Made by a program: the position numbers and the translations under genes. This document shows, in pieces, positions 32,996-42,343 of a DNA stretch of 64,000 nucleotides (position 1 is the stretch's first letter; every line of letters begins with the position of its first letter). Source of the DNA: Sediminicola sp963974715 (GTDB lineage: Bacteria > Bacteroidota > Bacteroidia > Flavobacteriales > Flavobacteriaceae); the NCBI GenBank assembly GCA_963974715.1, contig CAXBDK010000015.1:1-64000 (forward strand), given 5' to 3'. The notes under the pieces were generated by a model. The model did no database searches and was not told where the DNA came from. It saw only the letters and a list, made by a program, of their open reading frames with translations.

Positions 32996-34210
32996 ATGCC
33001 GGGATTTGAACTTTTTGGGGACAAAGAAAGAAAGGAAGTCAACGATGTACTCAATTCTGGGGTTTTGATGCGTTATGGGTTCGATAATAATAGGAATGGC
33101 CACTGGAAGGCCAAGGAGTTGGAACGTGCCCTGGCAAAACGTATGAAGGTAGATCACGCCCAATTGGTGAGCAGTGGTACGGCGGCCCTTACTGTGGCCC
33201 TTGCCAGTGCAGGGATAGGGATCGGCGACGAGGTGATCTTGCCCACCTTTACCTTTGTGGCCAGCTTTGAAGCGGTCCTGTCACTGGGTGCCGTACCGAT
33301 CTTGGTGGATGTGGACCAAAGCCTCACCCTAGATCCCGTAGCGGTGGAAAAGGCCATTGGAAAACGTACCAAGGTTATCATGCCCGTCCATATGTGCGGT
33401 TCCATGGCGGACCTAAGGCCGTTGAAGGCACTTTGTGATAAATACCAGCTCTTGCTGTTGGAGGATGCCTGCCAGGCCATTGGGGGCAGTTATGAGGGAA
33501 AACCCTTGGGAACCTACGGAGACCTTGGTTGTTTTTCGTTCGACTACGTAAAGACCATAACCTGTGGGGAAGGCGGGGCGGTGGTCACCAATAATGAGGT
33601 CTATTATAGAAATGCCGATCAGTATTCTGACCATGGGCATGACCATAAGGGAAAGGATAGGGGAGCGGAGGACCATCCCTTTCTAGGGTACAATTACCGC
33701 ATTTCCGAACTGCACGCCGCCGTGGGCCTGGCCCAGTTGAAAAGGCTGGACAGCTTTTTGGAGATACAGAAAAAGAACCATACCATATTAAAAAAAGCCT
33801 TGCAGTCCGTGCCAGGGATCACTTTTAGGACCGTTCCCGATAAGGGGGTGGAGAACTATTCCTTCTTAAGCTTTTTTCTTCCGGATGAAGAAACAGCGCA
33901 GAAAGCGCACAGTGCACTTTTAGCTGGGGGAGTGGATGCCTGTTTTTACTGGTACGACAATAATTGGCACTATCACCGTAAATGGGCCCACCTAAAACAT
34001 TTAAAGACCCTTAGCTATCTTCCCGCAAAGGTGTACGACTTTTTGCCGAACTACGACAAGGCCGATTTTTCCCAATCGGACCATTGGGTGGGCAGGAACA
34101 TATCCTGTCTTATCAAATTGGGGTGGGGCAAGGAAGAAGTGGAACAGCGGGCCGTAAAGATGAGGGATATTCTGGTAAAGGAAATGCATTACAAAACTAC
34201 CGAAAGGTGA
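32996..34210 (+). CDS. DegT/DnrJ/EryC1/StrS family aminotransferase
   Basis: 404 residues. PLP-dependent sugar aminotransferase fold: SSGTAAL (phosphate cup, 59-65), ILPTFTFVAS, VDVD, LEDACQAIGG (Asp157, pyridine N contact) and SFDYVKTITCGEGG with the Schiff-base Lys186. Such enzymes aminate keto sugars of surface polysaccharides, but no sugar cluster surrounds it, so the substrate is unknown. It starts 68 bp after the nitroreductase. Confidence 0.9.
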   Translation: MPGFELFGDKERKEVNDVLNSGVLMRYGFDNNRNGHWKAKELERALAKRMKVDHAQLVSSGTAALTVALASAGIGIGDEVILPTFTFVASFEAVLSLGAVPILVDVDQSLTLDPVAVEKAIGKRTKVIMPVHMCGSMADLRPLKALCDKYQLLLLEDACQAIGGSYEGKPLGTYGDLGCFSFDYVKTITCGEGGAVVTNNEVYYRNADQYSDHGHDHKGKDRGAEDHPFLGYNYRISELHAAVGLAQLKRLDSFLEIQKKNHTILKKALQSVPGITFRTVPDKGVENYSFLSFFLPDEETAQKAHSALLAGGVDACFYWYDNNWHYHRKWAHLKHLKTLSYLPAKVYDFLPNYDKADFSQSDHWVGRNISCLIKLGWGKEEVEQRAVKMRDILVKEMHYKTTER

Positions 34211-34223
34211 AGGCTTCGGTAGT
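34196..34223. terminator. Inverted repeat between convergent genes, possible terminator
   Basis: Perfect 9-bp arms ACTACCGAA / TTCGGTAGT span the aminotransferase stop codon. No clear T-run, so termination is only possible. Confidence 0.35.
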
Positions 34224-34243
34224 CCTGTTCCATATCTATTTGA

Positions 34244-35374
34244 TCAATAGTTAACGTACTCGGCTATGGTAAGGCCATATCCGACGATGCCCACCCTTTT
34301 GGTCTGGGCCGAATTGGTGAGCAACCGTACCTTACTAATGTTCAGATCGTGCAATATTTGGGCTCCTACGCCAAAGTCCTTGGCATCCATATCTATTTTT
34401 GGGGCCTTAAAGATGCCCTTTTTCTGAAGATCCTTAAGTTCTTCCAACCTGCCCAAAAGGTTCATGGCGGGCAATTCTTGGTTGATAAAAACAATGGCGC
34501 CCTTCCCTTCATTATTGATGGCGTTGAACATCTCCTCCAGCTTTTTGTCCGGATTGTTGGTAAGGGTTCCCAAAATATCGTTATTGACCAAGGTAGAATT
34601 GATCCTGGCCAATATTTTCTCGTCTTTGGACCAACTTCCCTTGGTGAGCGCAATGTGTATCTGGTTATTGGTGGTCTGCTTATAGGCCCGTAACCGGAAT
34701 TCCCCGAAGCGGGTGGTAATGGTAAAATCCTCCTTCTTTTCAATAAGACTGTCGTGCTCCATCCTATAGGCCACCAAGGCCTCAATGGAGATGATCTTTA
34801 GGTCGAACCTTTTGGCCACTTCCATCAATTGGGGCAAACGGGCCATGGTGCCGTCCTCGTTCAATATTTCCACTAAAATCCCCGCGGCGTTCAATCCCGC
34901 AAGGCGGGCGAGGTCAATGGCGGCTTCGGTGTGGCCCGTACGTCTCAGCACCCCGCCACTTTTTGCCCGTAAGGGAAAAATATGTCCAGGTCTTCCCAGG
35001 TCATGGGGCTTGGTATCGGGCCTGACCAGGGCCATAATGGTCTTGGCCCTATCGTGGACGGATATGCCCGTGGTACAGCCGTGACCGATAAGGTCCACCG
35101 ATACCGTAAACTGGGTCTGGTGCAGTACGGTATTGTTCTTTACCATCATATCCAGTTCCAGTTCTGCACAACGTTCCTCGGTCAGGGGGGCACAGATCAA
35201 TCCGCGGCCGTGCTGGGCCATAAAATTGATCATTTCCGGGGTTACTTTTTCCGCGGCCGCTATAAAGTCGCCCTCGTTTTCCCGGTTCTCATCGTCCACA
35301 ACAATGATCACCTTCCCGTTCCGTATATCTTCAATGGCTTCCTCAATGGAGTTAAGCTCGATCGTATTTTTCAT
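34244..35374 (-). CDS. ribB: 3,4-dihydroxy-2-butanone 4-phosphate synthase with degenerate GTP cyclohydrolase II-like domain
   Basis: 376 residues. The N-terminal ~205 residues are a complete RibB domain: DDENRENEGDF, HGRGLIC, TGISVHDRA, GRPGHIFPL and RRTGHTEAA. It makes the four-carbon unit of riboflavin from ribulose 5-phosphate. The C-terminal ~165 residues follow the RibA fold but lack the three zinc cysteines (the usual C..CLTGD..CDC region reads NSTLVNNDILGTLTNNPD), so it should have no cyclohydrolase II activity. The adjacent lptG stop is 2 bp away from its start region. Confidence 0.92.
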   Translation of the reverse strand: MKNTIELNSIEEAIEDIRNGKVIIVVDDENRENEGDFIAAAEKVTPEMINFMAQHGRGLICAPLTEERCAELELDMMVKNNTVLHQTQFTVSVDLIGHGCTTGISVHDRAKTIMALVRPDTKPHDLGRPGHIFPLRAKSGGVLRRTGHTEAAIDLARLAGLNAAGILVEILNEDGTMARLPQLMEVAKRFDLKIISIEALVAYRMEHDSLIEKKEDFTITTRFGEFRLRAYKQTTNNQIHIALTKGSWSKDEKILARINSTLVNNDILGTLTNNPDKKLEEMFNAINNEGKGAIVFINQELPAMNLLGRLEELKDLQKKGIFKAPKIDMDAKDFGVGAQILHDLNISKVRLLTNSAQTKRVGIVGYGLTIAEYVNY

Positions 35375-35376
35375 AA

Positions 35377-36867
35377 CTAGTTGCTGATCTTGATTTTGCC
35401 CTTCATTTTCTGAAAGAGCTGTTTAAGGAAATCCACTACATTCCCAAAGCCCATCAATCCCTTGTCCTCCGTGGCCCTTTTCGTCAGGAATACCCCCAAG
35501 GGCAACATGATAAGAGTGGAGAGCCAAGCCCCGAGAACGGGGGGGATATTGCCTTCTTTGGCATAATTGCCCGCAAATACACCAATAAAATAATAGGTAA
35601 GGAAAAGCACAATGGCAATTACCATGGGCAGTCCCAATCCCCCTTTTCTAATGATGGCCCCCAAGGGCGCGCCCACAAAGAAAAGGATTATGCACGCCAG
35701 GGCAAGGGCATATTTTTTATGTAACGAAAGGATGTGCAGTCGGTATATCTTGTACTTGTTCTGCAGTTCGTTCTTTTTGCCCTCAATGGAGTTTAAAAGG
35801 CTACCGGTAGAATTTTTTGCCGAGTTGATCAATTGCAGTTTTTGCCACTCCTGATAAAGCCCCATGATATTTTCTATGGGCGGGATGTCTCCCAAATTAT
35901 CACTTTTGTTGTAAAGACTGTCCTTTGCCAAAAGGGTGCTGTCGCGTTTGGGGATTGCCACGGGCGCAAATGCACCCATTCTATTGACGGTACTCTTGGA
36001 AAAGGTCCTGACGGTCTTTAGATTATCTTTGCGCAGGGAATCGATGTCCTTGTTCAGACGGGAGATGTTCTTCATTTTGTCCGTACTGATGTCCCGCTCC
36101 TCGTCCATGTCCACATTGTTGAGTTCGGAGAGATCTATGTTCATGGTATAGGTGCCAAAGTTCGCCTTCGCAAAGGGATGTTTTTGGTTGGTATTATTGC
36201 GGTCCTTCACATCCCTATAATAATGACCATCCTTGAGTACCAATTGTAGTATTTCCGAATCCTCACTGCTCACCAGTTCCCCTGTCTTTGCCTTGATGAC
36301 GGTACTATTGATGTTGGTGGCCGTCTTTTGATGGATGATCACGTTTTTAAGGAACCGGTCGTTTTCCCCGTACTTGCTGTCCACCTTGATGTTCATGCCC
36401 GTTCCCTCAAAGTCGCTGAATACGCCTTCTGCAATGGCCACGGCCGGTTTTACCTTGGCAATGTTCCTTCGGAGGTTGTAGATTTTTTGTTCCGATGCAG
36501 GTATGATGTTGTTCGCAAAATAAAAAGTGACCCCGCCCAAAAACACAATGAAGACGATAAGGCTCCGCATGGCCCTTTGCAGGGATATGCCCGAGGCCTT
36601 CATGGCAGCAAATTCATAGTTCTCCGCAAAACTGCCAAAGGTAAGGATGGATGAAAGCAGCACCGTTAAGGGCAGGACCTTCTCCGTAAGATTTGGCATG
36701 AGGTAAAAAAGAAATTTGCCAATGATGACAATGTCCAGACCTTTTCCGGCCAGATCGTCTATAAAAAGCCAGATCGTCTGAAATATGAAGATAAACATCA
36801 ATATTACAAACGAACTGACAAAATTAAAGACAAAACTCGATAGGATGTAACGGTCTAAAAGTTTCAA
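35377..36867 (-). CDS. lptG: LptF/LptG family LPS export permease
   Basis: 496 residues: N-terminal helices (LDRYILSSFVFNFVSSFVIL), a conserved helix pair with LLSSILTFGSFAENYEFAAMKASGIS, a large periplasmic beta region and C-terminal helices. This is the YjgP/YjgQ permease that extracts lipopolysaccharide in the Lpt pathway. It has an extended ~130-residue insert rich in Asp/Lys/Ser (roughly residues 245-350) compared with enterobacterial LptG. It lies in a minus-strand row: ftsK, lolA, lptG, ribB. Confidence 0.9.
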   Translation of the reverse strand: MKLLDRYILSSFVFNFVSSFVILMFIFIFQTIWLFIDDLAGKGLDIVIIGKFLFYLMPNLTEKVLPLTVLLSSILTFGSFAENYEFAAMKASGISLQRAMRSLIVFIVFLGGVTFYFANNIIPASEQKIYNLRRNIAKVKPAVAIAEGVFSDFEGTGMNIKVDSKYGENDRFLKNVIIHQKTATNINSTVIKAKTGELVSSEDSEILQLVLKDGHYYRDVKDRNNTNQKHPFAKANFGTYTMNIDLSELNNVDMDEERDISTDKMKNISRLNKDIDSLRKDNLKTVRTFSKSTVNRMGAFAPVAIPKRDSTLLAKDSLYNKSDNLGDIPPIENIMGLYQEWQKLQLINSAKNSTGSLLNSIEGKKNELQNKYKIYRLHILSLHKKYALALACIILFFVGAPLGAIIRKGGLGLPMVIAIVLFLTYYFIGVFAGNYAKEGNIPPVLGAWLSTLIMLPLGVFLTKRATEDKGLMGFGNVVDFLKQLFQKMKGKIKISN

Positions 36868-36871
36868 TGTC

Positions 36872-37513
36872 CTAATTCCTGATTATATAATACCCTTCGT
36901 TCTTATACTTGCCTTCGTCAAAAGTAAACAAGGACTTGGACAAAGGCTGGTCCGTTTTGAAAGAATTAACGGTAATGGTGGTCTTGGTCCCATTTTTGCC
37001 CGTCTGTATAAGCTTGTGTATGTGTTTCGTGCCCACATCCACTCCCAACAAAATGGACTTTATTTCAGAATCGGTGTCGATCGGGGTCAGTTTTACATAC
37101 TGTATCTTTCGGCCGTCCGCATTCTGTAGGATGTCCCATTCATAGGTATGCCCCTGTTTATAGAAGGTAAGCATTTTGGAAGGGGTGACCGAATTTGTGT
37201 CGTCCGACTGATTTTCTATGGTGACCTCTTCGTTCTCGGGAACAATGGTATACACCTTTTTTCCATCAAAAAGCTGCTTTGATCCCATATAGTTGAAAAG
37301 GTACTTATCGCCCTGCAGGGTAACATCCCCACGGGTTTCCTGGTTGATGTTCGCCTCCGTGTTCTGCAGGCTGTGCTTGAATTCTATAAATATATTGTCA
37401 TAGCCCTGCACTTTGTTGTAAACCTCGTCCAAAAGTGCCTTTGCCTTTGCGGATCCCTGTCCAAAGGAAAACGTACAGCACAATAATATAACTACAAATA
37501 CCAATTTTTTCAT
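36872..37513 (-). CDS. lolA: LolA-like outer-membrane lipoprotein carrier
   Basis: 213 residues with a signal peptide (KKLVFVVILLCCTFSFGQ) and the LolA half-barrel: AKALLDEVYNKVQGYDNIF, GDVTLQGDKYLFNY and KQLFDGKKVYTIVPENEEV. It should carry lipoproteins across the periplasm. It is 4 bp before lptG and 6 bp after ftsK, linking envelope transport genes with the DNA translocase in one operon. Confidence 0.9.
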   Translation of the reverse strand: MKKLVFVVILLCCTFSFGQGSAKAKALLDEVYNKVQGYDNIFIEFKHSLQNTEANINQETRGDVTLQGDKYLFNYMGSKQLFDGKKVYTIVPENEEVTIENQSDDTNSVTPSKMLTFYKQGHTYEWDILQNADGRKIQYVKLTPIDTDSEIKSILLGVDVGTKHIHKLIQTGKNGTKTTITVNSFKTDQPLSKSLFTFDEGKYKNEGYYIIRN

Positions 37514-37519
37514 GTTCTC

Positions 37520-39919
37520 TTATTTTAATTCGTTATCCAATAATTCGTTGAGCGAGTGCATGTCCTGGATCAACACTTGCCTCGCTTTGCTCCCTTCAAA
37601 GGCGCCCACTACTCCGGCCGCCTCCAACTGATCTATGATCCTTCCCGCACGGTTGTATCCCAACTTAAGTTTGCGCTGAAGGAGGGAAGCCGATCCCTGT
37701 TGTGCGATCACCACCACTTCGGCAGCTTCCCGGAACATGGCGTCCCGTTCGGATATATTGTAATCAATAGCTGTGCCAGATTCGTCGTTGCCCACGTATT
37801 CTGGCAATAGGTAAGCATCGGGGTAGGCCCTTTGTGCCCCAATAAATTCAGTGATCTTTTCCACTTCCGGGGTATCCACAAAGGCACATTGGATCCGGGT
37901 GACATCGTTCCCCTGCGTAAAGAGCATATCGCCCCTCCCGATCAATTGGTCCGCCCCTTGGGTGTCCAAAATGGTCCTGGAATCAATTTTGGAGGTCACC
38001 CTAAAAGCGATCCGGGCAGGGAAGTTGGCCTTGATGATACCGGTAATGACGTTTACCGATGGCCTTTGTGTGGCAATGATCAAGTGGATGCCGATGGCAC
38101 GTGCCAATTGTGCCAAGCGTGCTATGGGGGTCTCCACTTCCTTGCCGGCGGTCATGATCAGGTCCGCAAACTCATCGATGACCAATACGATATAGGGAAG
38201 AAATTTATGTCCATCGTTCGGATTCAGTTTCCGCGCCTTGAATTTGGTATTGTATTCCTTTATGTTTCGTACCATTGCGTGTTTCAACAGTTCGTAACGG
38301 TTGTCCATTTCAATACATAGGGAGTTCAGCGTATTGATCACCTTGGCATTGTCCGTAATGATGGCATCTTCCACATCCGGTAATTTTGCAAGAAAATGCC
38401 GCTCGATCTTGTTGAAAAGGGTAAGTTCCACTTTTTTGGGATCTACCAGGACGAATTTCACCTCTGCAGGATGTTTTTTGTATAGGAGGGAAGTAAGGAC
38501 AGCATTCAGTCCAACGGATTTTCCCTGACCTGTGGCCCCTGCCATTAACAAGTGGGGCATCTTGGCAAGGTCCACCACAAAGGTCTCATTGCTGATGGTC
38601 TTTCCAAAGGCGATGGGCAACTGCATTTCAGCTTTTTGGAACTTGCTGGAAGCGATCACCGAACGCATGGAGACAATGGTGGCATTTTTATTGGGTACCT
38701 CTATCCCAATGGTCCCCTTCCCGGGAATTGGGGCAATGATCCGAATGCCCAAGGCGGCAAGGGAGAGGGCTATATCGTCCTCCAGGTTCTTTATCTTGGA
38801 TATCCGAACCCCCGCATCGGGCACTATTTCATAAAGGGTCACCGTAGGCCCTATGGTTGCCTTGATCTGGGCGATGCCTATTTTATAGTTGCGGAGGGTC
38901 TCCACGATCTTGTTCTTGTTTTCCTCCAGTTCTTCCTGGTTAATGGTAATACCACCTCCCACACCGTGCTGGTCCAATAGGTCCAAGGTCGGAAATTTGT
39001 AATTCCCCAGCTCCAAGGTAGGGTCGAACTCCCCAAAATCGGCCACCAGTTTATTGGATAGCAGTTCATTGTCCTCTGCCTCTTCCGTAATCTTTTCCAC
39101 TTCCATGGCAATTTCATCTTCCTCCCCCGTACCATCCTCGGATTGGGCTATTTCCATTTCTAGGGAGGTATCGTCCAAGTCCGGGTTCAGGGGTGGAATG
39201 TCCTTTTTATGGGTGTAGGTATCCATGGTGATGGGCACTTCCTTTTTATCGAAAGCGGGTGTGGGGATCGGTTCGTCGCCATGGTCGACCTTCGCCTCGG
39301 AGGGCTTGGATTTGAATTCGGCCGCTATGGCGCTTCTTTTTTCGCCCACGAAATTCGCAATGCCCTCAGGCGTAAAATGGAACAGGCGCACCAGAATGAT
39401 GACCAATCCGAACAGCAAAAGTAGAAAGACCCCTATCTTACCTGCATAGTCCTGAAGGAAATCGTTCATTTCATATCCCACCTGTCCGCCCAATAAGGGG
39501 CGTTCCTCGGCAAAAAATCCCATGGTAATGGCTATCCAGATAATGAACACCGATCCCCATATCCATTTTCGCAAGAGGCCCTTCTTATCCAAGCTCAGAA
39601 ATAGATAAAGTCCCGTGATAAAGAACAGGAAGGTAAAGATAAGGGAGGCGAGCCCAAAACCTTTGTAGACAAAGAAGTGGCTAATACTGGCCCCGAATTT
39701 GTTGAGCAGGTTCTTGGCCTCCTTGTTGCGATCGGCAAACTGTGAAAGTAGGCTCTGGTCGTCCTGCCAAGTAAAATAAAAGGAGATAAATGAAAAGAAC
39801 AGGGCAATGCTGAAGAGCATCAACAAACTTCCCAAGATGATCTTGTTCTGCTTGGACAACTTGGTGGAGAACCTTTTTTTGGTGGGTGAAGGCCTAGTTT
39901 TTTTTACCTTTTTTGCCAT
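37520..39919 (-). CDS. ftsK: DNA translocase FtsK
   Basis: 799 residues: four N-terminal membrane helices (to about residue 180), an acidic linker, alpha/beta motor domains with Walker A AGATGQGKS and Walker B VLVIDEFADLIM, ATQRPSVNVITG, and a C-terminal winged gamma domain (SASLLQRKLKLGYNRAGRII). It pumps chromosomal DNA at the division septum and activates dimer resolution. The linker is short compared with E. coli FtsK. Confidence 0.96.
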   Translation of the reverse strand: MAKKVKKTRPSPTKKRFSTKLSKQNKIILGSLLMLFSIALFFSFISFYFTWQDDQSLLSQFADRNKEAKNLLNKFGASISHFFVYKGFGLASLIFTFLFFITGLYLFLSLDKKGLLRKWIWGSVFIIWIAITMGFFAEERPLLGGQVGYEMNDFLQDYAGKIGVFLLLLFGLVIILVRLFHFTPEGIANFVGEKRSAIAAEFKSKPSEAKVDHGDEPIPTPAFDKKEVPITMDTYTHKKDIPPLNPDLDDTSLEMEIAQSEDGTGEEDEIAMEVEKITEEAEDNELLSNKLVADFGEFDPTLELGNYKFPTLDLLDQHGVGGGITINQEELEENKNKIVETLRNYKIGIAQIKATIGPTVTLYEIVPDAGVRISKIKNLEDDIALSLAALGIRIIAPIPGKGTIGIEVPNKNATIVSMRSVIASSKFQKAEMQLPIAFGKTISNETFVVDLAKMPHLLMAGATGQGKSVGLNAVLTSLLYKKHPAEVKFVLVDPKKVELTLFNKIERHFLAKLPDVEDAIITDNAKVINTLNSLCIEMDNRYELLKHAMVRNIKEYNTKFKARKLNPNDGHKFLPYIVLVIDEFADLIMTAGKEVETPIARLAQLARAIGIHLIIATQRPSVNVITGIIKANFPARIAFRVTSKIDSRTILDTQGADQLIGRGDMLFTQGNDVTRIQCAFVDTPEVEKITEFIGAQRAYPDAYLLPEYVGNDESGTAIDYNISERDAMFREAAEVVVIAQQGSASLLQRKLKLGYNRAGRIIDQLEAAGVVGAFEGSKARQVLIQDMHSLNELLDNELK

Positions 39920-39982
39920 TAAATCTCAAATTCTTGTGGGCTAAATTACAAATTTAACAGGGAAGCCCATGGAACAATCCCC

Positions 39983-40348
39983 TTAAAAAATTTTGGGAAT
40001 ATAAATGATCAGGCCTACGATGGCGGAAGCGATGGAAACGAACATAACGGCCCCTGCCGATATATCTTTTATAAAACCGATCTTGGCATCAAATTCGGGC
40101 TGTATGTAATCGGCCATTTTTTCGATGGCGGTATTCAGCCCTTCCACGCCCAGTACCAAAGCCATGGCAAATATCTGCAGGATCCATTCCACGGGTGAAA
40201 TCGCGAAATAAAACCCGGCGGCCGTGACAAGGATCGCTATAAAGACCTGAACCTTTATACTGGCTTCAGTACGGACCAGCAATAGGGCACCGCGCAGCGC
40301 ATACCCCACGGCATGTGCCCTATCTTTCCAAAATGGCTTTTTAGGCAT
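39983..40348 (-). CDS. dgkA: Diacylglycerol kinase family protein (DgkA-like)
   Basis: 121 residues from ATG 40348, preferred over a start 84 bp upstream that lies in tpx. Three membrane helices with the family core VEGLNTAIEKMADYI (catalytic Glu/Asn) and an N-terminal GYALRGALLLVRTEAS. It phosphorylates diacylglycerol or undecaprenol in the inner membrane. It overlaps the tpx stop by 8 bp, implying coupling. Confidence 0.9.
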   Translation of the reverse strand: MPKKPFWKDRAHAVGYALRGALLLVRTEASIKVQVFIAILVTAAGFYFAISPVEWILQIFAMALVLGVEGLNTAIEKMADYIQPEFDAKIGFIKDISAGAVMFVSIASAIVGLIIYIPKIF

Positions 40349-40847
40349 TGTGCAGGGCCTGTAGGGCGGCTTGGTAATCGGGTTCGTCCACGGTTTCGGC
40401 AACCTGTTGGTTGTAGAGAACCTTTCCTTCACCGTCCAGGACCACTACCGATCGGGAGTGTAGGCTTTTTAGGGGTCCATCCACAAATTCCAGTCCGTAG
40501 GCCTTGCCAAAGCTACCTTCCCTAAAGTCGGATAGCATAATGACATTCTCGATTCCTTCGGCCCCACAGAAGCGTGCCTGTGCAAAGGGAAGGTCTTTTG
40601 ATACACAAAGGACTACGGTATCGTTGAGACCTGTGGCCTTTTTGTTGAATTCCCTGACCGATTGGGCACACGTACCTGTATCAATACTTGGAAATATGTT
40701 GAGCACCACTTTCTTCCCTTTAAAATCGGCTAGGGTAGCTGGTGAAAGATCTGTCTTGGTAAGGGTGAAATCGGGGGCGGTACTTCCCACTGCGGGCAGT
40801 TCCCCGGAGGTATGCAGCGTATTTCCTTTAAGGGTAACTATCGACAT
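40341..40847 (-). CDS. tpx: Thiol peroxidase
   Basis: 168 residues from ATG 40847 (MSIVTLKGN). Atypical 2-Cys peroxiredoxin: peroxidatic Cys60 in SIDTGTCAQS and resolving Cys94 in ARFCGAEG, with APDFTLT and LPFAQ motifs. It reduces hydroperoxides with thioredoxin. A terminator from the upstream operon lies 68-98 bp ahead, so it has its own promoter with dgkA. Confidence 0.95.
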   Translation of the reverse strand: MSIVTLKGNTLHTSGELPAVGSTAPDFTLTKTDLSPATLADFKGKKVVLNIFPSIDTGTCAQSVREFNKKATGLNDTVVLCVSKDLPFAQARFCGAEGIENVIMLSDFREGSFGKAYGLEFVDGPLKSLHSRSVVVLDGEGKVLYNQQVAETVDEPDYQAALQALHNA

Positions 40848-40914
40848 TGCAAACGTTTTTAAAATTCTTGGTGAAATTATAAAATATAAAGGTGATATGT
40901 AAGGATTTTGGGAA

Positions 40915-40945
40915 CAAAAAAGTCCTCCCGTTTCGGGAAGGACTT
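40915..40945 (-). terminator. Terminator of the thioredoxin/DUF6952 unit
   Basis: Minus strand AAGTCCTTCCCG / CGGGAGGACTT (one bulge, loop AAA) followed by TTTTT, 75 bp after the DUF6952 stop. Confidence 0.75.
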
Positions 40946-41019
40946 TCCAGTGCCGTATCAAAGCATCATATCCTATTTAGGGTTATGGAACAGGAACGAC
41001 CTATGCGCGCCCCATTTCC

Positions 41020-41277
41020 CTATTTATCTATGGACCCTAGTACGCGCTGCATAAACTGGTTGATGGCCTCTTTTTTGGGAGTACCTTGCCGGACCGCCTT
41101 TGCGACTTCAAGGGCCCCGTACATATTGGAGATCAGTTCCCCAAGCACATCCAGTTCCGCATCTTTTAGCGATGGGACCTCCGTCAGGGATTCCAAGGTC
41201 TCTATCGTTTCTATAAGATAGTCCTCGTCGTTCTCCTCTATAAAGTTCGTGAGGTGTTTAATTATGGGCAACTTCAC
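41020..41277 (-). CDS. DUF6952 family protein
   Basis: 85 residues from a GTG start at 41277 (VKLPIIKHLTNFIEEND); longer frames upstream run through the thioredoxin gene in another frame and are rejected. Small acidic helical protein with the conserved DEDYLIETIETLESLTEVP and LISNMYGALEVAKAV segments. It overlaps the thioredoxin gene by 20 bp. Function unknown; constant pairing with thioredoxin and peroxiredoxin genes suggests a redox link. Confidence 0.85.
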   Translation of the reverse strand: MKLPIIKHLTNFIEENDEDYLIETIETLESLTEVPSLKDAELDVLGELISNMYGALEVAKAVRQGTPKKEAINQFMQRVLGSIDK

Positions 41278-41572
41278 TGATAAGGTCTTTAAGAAGGTCG
41301 TACTTATTGGTCTGCACCTGATTTTTAAGGATTCCGTTGCTAAAGGCGGCAAAAGTGGGCAGATTGTCCACATTGGCCAACTTTCGGGATTCAGGGAATT
41401 TTTCCGCATCGGCGATGACGAAGGTGATATTGGCATTCTCCACCGCCTCTTTTTTGAACTTTGGCTTCATGATCCTACAATTGCCGCACCAGCTGGCGGA
41501 ATATTGGACCACCACATTTTTATGGTTGGAAACCAATTCCTGCAGATTGTCCTGTTCAAGTTCTAATACCAT
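41258..41572 (-). CDS. Thioredoxin family protein (CGNC active site)
   Basis: 104 residues from ATG 41572 (MVLELEQDN). The active site is SASWCGNCRIMKP with Cys29 and Cys32; the classic CGPC proline is Asn, which should change redox potential. cis-Pro region NLPTFAAF is present. It probably reduces the peroxiredoxin encoded upstream. Its 3' end overlaps the DUF6952 gene. Confidence 0.9.
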   Translation of the reverse strand: MVLELEQDNLQELVSNHKNVVVQYSASWCGNCRIMKPKFKKEAVENANITFVIADAEKFPESRKLANVDNLPTFAAFSNGILKNQVQTNKYDLLKDLISEVAHN

Positions 41573-41659
41573 ATTGCTATATTTTTGATTTATTAATATT
41601 CCCAGTTCCAAGATCACAAAAGGTCGGTCTTATTTGGGACTGTTTCTCCGTAATTGCCG

Positions 41660-41686
41660 AAGGGCCCCAGAATTACCAGGGCCCTT
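41660..41686. repeat. 8-bp perfect inverted repeat after the peroxiredoxin gene
   Basis: AAGGGCCC (41660-41667) and GGGCCCTT (41679-41686). A strong GC stem 13 bp after the peroxiredoxin stop, without a T-run on the minus strand; it may stabilise or attenuate the mRNA rather than end it. Confidence 0.5.
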
Positions 41687-41698
41687 TAAAAGCTGTTA

Positions 41699-42343
41699 TT
41701 AATTGGCGTGGGTGGAAAGGTAACTGGCAACACCGTTTCTGTTGGCAGCCATGGCATCCTTGCCTTCTTCCCAGTTTGCGGGACATACCTCCCCTTTTTC
41801 CTGTACATGGGTATACGCGTCCACCAAACGTAGGTACTCGTTCACATTCCTTCCAAGTGGCATATGGTTGATACCTTCGTGGAAGACGGTTCCTTCCTCA
41901 TCGATAAGATAGGTGGCCCTATAGGTAACGTTGTCACCTTCAACTGTCACTACACCGGTCTCCTCGTTAAAGGTCTCGTTGCTGATGTCCAAGATGCCCA
42001 AGGTGGCGGCAAGGTTCCTGTTGCTGTCGGCCAAAATTGGATAGGTGACCCCTTCTATTCCACCGTTGTCCTTGGCGGTGTTCAACCAAGCAAAATGTAC
42101 CTCTGCCGTGTCACAGGAGGCTCCTATTACCAAGGTGTTCCTCTTTTCAAATTCCCCCAATGCGGCCTGGAAGGCGTGCAGTTCGGTAGGGCATACAAAG
42201 GTAAAGTCCTTTGGGTACCAAAATAAAAGTACCTTTTTATTGTTGTTCCTTGCTTCCTCCAACACATTGAGCTTAAAAGTATCTCCCAATTCGTTCATCG
42301 CGTTTACTGAAAGGTCTGGAAATTTTTTTCCTACAAATGCCAT
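41699..42343 (-). CDS. 2-Cys peroxiredoxin (AhpC/TSA)
   Basis: 214 residues: peroxidatic Cys51 in FTFVCPTE, GASCDTAEVHFAW, and resolving Cys in GEVCPANW near residue 188. Typical AhpC-type peroxiredoxin that detoxifies hydrogen peroxide in the cytosol. It leads the redox cluster peroxiredoxin, thioredoxin, DUF6952. Confidence 0.95.
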   Translation of the reverse strand: MAFVGKKFPDLSVNAMNELGDTFKLNVLEEARNNNKKVLLFWYPKDFTFVCPTELHAFQAALGEFEKRNTLVIGASCDTAEVHFAWLNTAKDNGGIEGVTYPILADSNRNLAATLGILDISNETFNEETGVVTVEGDNVTYRATYLIDEEGTVFHEGINHMPLGRNVNEYLRLVDAYTHVQEKGEVCPANWEEGKDAMAANRNGVASYLSTHAN

